DNA of 8,932 nucleotides, taken from NCBI GenBank assembly GCA_031273725.1, contig JAISRG010000037.1, positions 1 through 8,932 on the forward strand. Direction: 5' to 3'. The notes under the pieces were generated by a model. It was given only the letters and a program-made list of their open reading frames with translations. It did not search any database and was not told the origin of the DNA. The translations under genes and the position numbers were made by a program. Positions 6,431 to 8,932 of this stretch are shown here, piece after piece. This DNA comes from Puniceicoccales bacterium (lineage in GTDB: Bacteria > Verrucomicrobiota > Verrucomicrobiia > Opitutales > JAIRKQ01). Position 1 is the stretch's first letter. Each line of letters opens with the position of its first letter.

Positions 6431-7549
6431 ATGTTAAGAAATGATGAAAGGTATGAAAAATTAGCCAAAACGCTGGTTGAATTTTCAATAAATTTACAAA
6501 GGGGCGAACGGGTATTGGTAAATAATATCGATATTCCCGACGATATGACAATTGCCCTGATCCAAGCCATTCATCGTAGGGGAGGGGTTCCATTTCTGCG
6601 GTTACAATCCAACAAGATCGCACGTGCCCAGAATAAAATTCTTTCCGAAGAAGCTTTTGCGAGTATCAGCGAAGTGTCTTTGGATGAGATGAAAAAGATG
6701 CACGCATTCATAGCGCTCCGCGGAGGGAATAATGCATTTTACCAATCGGACGTTGCCCAGGAACAACGCATAATGATAGATAGGATTATGCGTCCGGTTC
6801 AGGATTGGCGCGTCCGAAAAACAAAATGGGTAATTCTCCGCTGGCCCAGCGATGGTTTTGCCCAGCAAGCTAAAATGAGTACGGATGAATTCGAAGAATT
6901 TTTCTTCAAGGTCTGCACGATGGATTATTCAAAAATGGAAGCGGGAATGGCATCTTTGAAGAAACGTATGGAATCTGCGGATGAGGTTAAAATTGTAGGC
7001 AACGGGACCGATTTATCCTTTTCTATAAAAGGTATTCCTGCGATTCCCTGCGGAGGGCACCACAATATTCCGGATGGAGAAGTGTTCACGGCTCCCGTAA
7101 AAAATTCGGTTAACGGGACGATCCAGTACAACACCCCAACAGTTTATCAGGGTATTCCATTCGAAAACATTCGCCTAGAGTTTAAAGATGGCAAAATCAT
7201 CGCCGGAGATGCCGGAAACAAAACGGACGCCATGAACAAAATTTTAGATGCCGATGGAGGCGGCCGATATGTTGGCGAGTTTGCTTTTGGTTTCAATCCG
7301 CACATTCTGAACCCAATGTGTGACATTTTATTCGATGAGAAAATTGCGGGATCTTTCCACTTCACCCCTGGCCAGGCCTATGAAGAGGCTGACAATGGCA
7401 ATCGTTCGCAAATACACTGGGATTTGGTTTGCATTCAACGCAGGGAACATGGTGGTGGTGAAATATACTTCGATGGCGAACTAATCCGCCGAGATGGTCT
7501 ATTTATCCCGACAGAATTGCAAAGACTCAATCCAGAAAATTTGACGTAG
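6431..7549 (+). CDS. M29 family metallo-aminopeptidase (AmpS/aminopeptidase T type)
   Basis: This 372-residue cytoplasmic enzyme should remove N-terminal residues from peptides using two metal ions. The M29 ligand set is recognisable: Glu217 in PDGEVFTAP, Glu283 in GEFAFGFNP, His310 in GSFHF, Tyr317, and His329 and Asp331 in IHWDLV. The spacing of 66 residues between the two glutamates and 7 between His310 and Tyr317 is as I recall for Thermus aminopeptidase T. The N-terminal domain (1-180) has the usual 'A..LV..S..L..GE.VLV' opening. Family members are often about 400 residues, so this one is slightly short, apparently through loop differences. No Shine-Dalgarno precedes the ATG. It follows the DJ-1 gene by 80 bases with a possible terminator and its own -10, so it may be a separate unit. 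Confidence 0.92.
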   Translation: MLRNDERYEKLAKTLVEFSINLQRGERVLVNNIDIPDDMTIALIQAIHRRGGVPFLRLQSNKIARAQNKILSEEAFASISEVSLDEMKKMHAFIALRGGNNAFYQSDVAQEQRIMIDRIMRPVQDWRVRKTKWVILRWPSDGFAQQAKMSTDEFEEFFFKVCTMDYSKMEAGMASLKKRMESADEVKIVGNGTDLSFSIKGIPAIPCGGHHNIPDGEVFTAPVKNSVNGTIQYNTPTVYQGIPFENIRLEFKDGKIIAGDAGNKTDAMNKILDADGGGRYVGEFAFGFNPHILNPMCDILFDEKIAGSFHFTPGQAYEEADNGNRSQIHWDLVCIQRREHGGGEIYFDGELIRRDGLFIPTELQRLNPENLT

Positions 7550-7760
7550 GATAAACATCCTGCTCGCTTTTAAAAGCATCACCAAGGTTCCCTCTCATTT
7601 GCGATGGTGCAATGCCATGAGGGAGCATGACGATAAAGATTCATGGGGTTTATGATAAGCAGAGACGAGCGAGAAAAATTGACATAGCCCCTGACAACTT
7701 TGGTAACCTTCCATGTTTTACTGAAAGGCAAAGGCTCCAGAGGCACATTATGCCGATGTT
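7550..7760 (+). other. 211-base gap with several possible RNA helices
   Basis: On the plus strand three helices could nest: AAGGTT-C-CC (7584-7592) with GG-T-AACCTT (7702-7710); a hairpin from CTCTCAT-like bases at 7592-7598 with 7617-7623, extended by TTGC/GCAA (7599-7602 and 7609-7612); and GGGGTT (7645-7650) with AGCCCC (7686-7691). GCTTTTAAAAGC (7566-7577) is a perfect palindrome before them, and GGCA/TGCC (7742-7754) makes a small hairpin at the end. The pattern could be a structured RNA or a long 3' region, but I match it to no known RNA (not 4.5S, 6S, tmRNA or RNase P by their conserved cores). A short reading frame overlaps it. Confidence 0.35.
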
Positions 7761-7764
7761 TTAG
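7627..7764 (+). CDS. Possible 45-residue small protein
   Basis: An ATG-started frame of 45 codons ends in TAG, four bases into the opposite-strand marC 3' end. The product starts MTIKIHGVYDKQRRARK, is basic, has one cysteine, and ends with a Met-Pro-Met-Phe. GAGG at 7619-7622 lies 4 bases before the ATG, which is tight but possible. I recognise no family, and a frame this long can arise by chance. It competes with the structured-RNA reading of the same stretch. Confidence 0.25.
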   Translation: MTIKIHGVYDKQRRARKIDIAPDNFGNLPCFTERQRLQRHIMPMF

Positions 7765-8489
7765 CTCTTAATTTCCACATTTTTTCGCCATTCGCGTATG
7801 CATAAGGTATTGCCCGTGATATTTGCGTCACACCCTCTTAGTGGTTTTAAAGCTCGAAGATCTCCATGCCTTAGGCCGCTAAATATCATCTGAACTCCCA
7901 ATGCTGCAATGATCAGGCCGGACAATTTGAAACTTAACTTCAATACCATGGGAGTTAACCATTTGGTTCCTTTTGCACTAGACACTAGCATTAAATATAA
8001 TACTCCAAAAACGAGTGTAATGGCTACAAACCCAACAATATTCTGCACAAATCCCTCCGCCTCCCCTTGTAAGGCTATGGTTGCCGTGATACAAGCAGGA
8101 CCACAAATTATGGGGATGCCAAGTGGCGTTACGGAAATATCGGCTTTATTCTTTTTTGTGACCTCTTTGACACCAGCATTATTATCATCGTCCCTATCCA
8201 TATCATTGGAATTAAGCATTGAGACTCCTAACATGGCAAGAATGACACCTCCGGTTATATAAAAGGATCCCATCGTAATTCCAAGAAACTCAAAAAACTT
8301 TCCGCCCACCATCGAAAAAAACAATGTTGTGCCATAGGCAACCGAAACCCCAACCTTGGCCGTACGAACACGCTCGGCCAGTGTATAAGGAGCTGTCATG
8401 CTCACAAAAAGCGCAACTATTGCCAAAGGACAACTTATGATAAATAGCCTGGAAAAATACTGAATTAAATATTGCGTGTGTCCTACCAT
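7761..8489 (-). CDS. MarC family integral membrane protein
   Basis: A multi-pass inner membrane protein of the MarC/UPF0056 family; the name comes from the E. coli mar region, but the function is unknown and a role in multiple antibiotic resistance is not supported. Six hydrophobic segments lie at about residues 8-30, 45-66, 73-91, 122-140, 150-170 and 187-204. The hallmark TPLGIPIICGPACIT (122-136) matches the family's P-L-(A/G)-(I/F)-P-x-x-x-G-P-x-x-I. A strongly acidic loop DMDRDDDNN (96-104) separates the two halves. About 35 polar residues follow the last membrane segment, longer than usual for the family. The ATG at 8489 is preferred over the GTG at 8495 because the predicted transcription start lies between them; no Shine-Dalgarno is present. 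The gene is a single unit, read toward the structured gap. Confidence 0.9.
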   Translation of the reverse strand: MVGHTQYLIQYFSRLFIISCPLAIVALFVSMTAPYTLAERVRTAKVGVSVAYGTTLFFSMVGGKFFEFLGITMGSFYITGGVILAMLGVSMLNSNDMDRDDDNNAGVKEVTKKNKADISVTPLGIPIICGPACITATIALQGEAEGFVQNIVGFVAITLVFGVLYLMLVSSAKGTKWLTPMVLKLSFKLSGLIIAALGVQMIFSGLRHGDLRALKPLRGCDANITGNTLCIREWRKNVEIKS

Positions 8490-8493
8490 AAAC

Positions 8494-8526
8494 ACAGGTT
8501 AAAACTGGTAAATAACAACCTGTCAA
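8494..8526 (-). promoter_or_regulatory. marC promoter with an overlapping inverted repeat
   Basis: On the minus strand a perfect TTGACA (8521-8526) and TTTAAC (8498-8503) are separated by exactly 17 bases. The predicted start at about 8491 is 2 bases before the ATG at 8489. ACAGGTT (8494-8500) and its exact reverse complement AACCTGT (8517-8523) overlap the -10 and the -35, with 16 bases between. An inverted repeat placed across both boxes is typical of a repressor operator, though none is identified here. Confidence 0.55.
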
Positions 8527-8829
8527 GCTTTTTTATATATAACCTACGTAAATTGCAAAATAAAATTAGAGAAAAATCGTCAAGGCAGCCTAAAAAGAGG
8601 AAATGATTAACATATGGGGGCTAAAGCAGCTTACATCGTTATTGAATGGTTTGTATTATCATTGAGATCGTTATTGAAAAATTTAAAAACTTTTTCGGCG
8701 AAAGACTTTTCCCGCTTTCACCACTTACAATCTGCTTATTCTGCCGTCTGCGCGTCAATTATTACCGTCAACTTCTTCATTTCGAGATTCGCGTAACTTT
8801 GTAACAATACAAAAGATGGCATCCAGAAA
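8527..8829. other. Gene-poor stretch between marC and the right-edge gene
   Basis: No convincing gene is seen. A plus-strand frame from the ATG at 8614 to 8796 gives 60 residues with one hydrophobic stretch near its start, but the nearest purine-rich site (GAGG, 8597-8600) is 13 bases away and no family is recognised. A 20-codon frame from the ATG at 8603 stops at the second copy of the local repeat. The stretch contains a 12-base direct repeat (8635 and 8667), a bulged hairpin at 8696-8714, and TTTGTA/TACAAA at 8798-8813, which lies just past the stop of the right-edge gene but lacks a T-run. Confidence 0.4.
8635..8678. repeat. Two direct copies of a 12-mer
   Basis: ATCGTTATTGAA occurs exactly at 8635-8646 and 8667-8678, 32 bases apart, with a shortened copy (ATC directly joined to ATTGAG) just before the second. 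A 32-base period is not a multiple of three, so this is not a coding repeat in any one frame. The unit could be a protein-binding site. Confidence 0.5.
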
Positions 8830-8932
8830 TTATGAGACAGAAATAATTTCCGGTTCCTTTTTTAAAGGATCGTAAACTACTAAAGACTTGTTGCCATTTT
8901 CGGCTATTATAGCCTTTACAGCCACACAATGA
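8830..8932 (-). CDS. C-terminal end of an unidentified protein with a His...Asp-Pro pattern (cut by window edge)
   Basis: The last 33 codons of a minus-strand gene enter from the right edge and end with TAA at 8830. The peptide starts HCVAVKAIIAENGNK and continues SLVVYDPLKKEPEII. A His at the start of a hydrophobic strand and an Asp-Pro at the end of the next strand, 20 residues later, is the arrangement of the second half of papain-like and C39-type cysteine peptidases (H...VYDP). The Cys half would lie outside the window, so the call is a guess from shape. That the piece is coding is supported by the alternating hydrophobic strand pattern; the other two minus frames look non-coding. It has no entry in longer-frame lists because it lacks a start here. 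Confidence 0.45.
   Translation of the reverse strand, partial: HCVAVKAIIAENGNKSLVVYDPLKKEPEIISVS

Noticed and set aside
7550..7760. 4.5S, 6S, tmRNA or RNase P RNA
   Set aside because: The conserved cores of these RNAs that I know are not present in the sequence.
8614..8796. A 60-codon plus-strand frame with a hydrophobic start
   Set aside because: No well-spaced ribosome site, no family, and it runs through the repeated 12-mer in different frames. It is mentioned in the gap description but not called as a gene.

Overview
The window looks like chromosomal DNA of a moderately AT-rich bacterium. The mix of genes suggests the Planctomycetes-Verrucomicrobia-Chlamydiae group: a UAP1-like UDP-sugar pyrophosphorylase, a GlgA glycogen synthase, a class-1 type III secretion (T3S) chaperone and very few Shine-Dalgarno sequences. 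Verrucomicrobiota is my best guess, but no rRNA, tRNA or other marker here settles it. The chaperone gene means the organism probably has a T3S system and a host or other target cell. No transposase, integrase or CRISPR array is visible.

Layout from left to right: (1) the N-terminal part of a class II tRNA nucleotidyltransferase/poly(A) polymerase on the minus strand, cut by the left edge. (2) A rightward group of a FtsB/DivIC-like division protein, a UDPGP-family uridylyltransferase and glycogen synthase. (3) radC on the minus strand, converging on glgA with only 9 bases between the two stop codons. (4) A rightward group behind a good sigma70-type promoter: a CesT-like T3S chaperone, a 210-residue acidic protein with a calcium-loop motif that is a candidate partner or effector, and a DJ-1/PfpI protein. 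(5) After an 80-base gap, an M29-family aminopeptidase. (6) A 211-base gap with several possible RNA helices and a 45-codon reading frame. (7) marC on the minus strand, with a clear promoter overlapped by an inverted repeat. (8) A gene-poor stretch with a repeated 12-mer. (9) The last 33 codons of a minus-strand gene that enters from the right edge and has a His...Asp-Pro pattern like papain-like or C39 peptidases.

Two functional themes stand out. The first is the wall, division and sugar-nucleotide cluster: the uridylyltransferase makes UDP-GlcNAc or UDP-glucose, next to a divisome protein and glycogen synthase. The second is the chaperone-plus-partner pair, which is the best candidate here for undescribed biology because the partner resembles no family I recognise. 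A third, sequence-level observation is that most starts lack a Shine-Dalgarno, and several have a -10-like hexamer placed so that transcription would begin at or just before the start codon.
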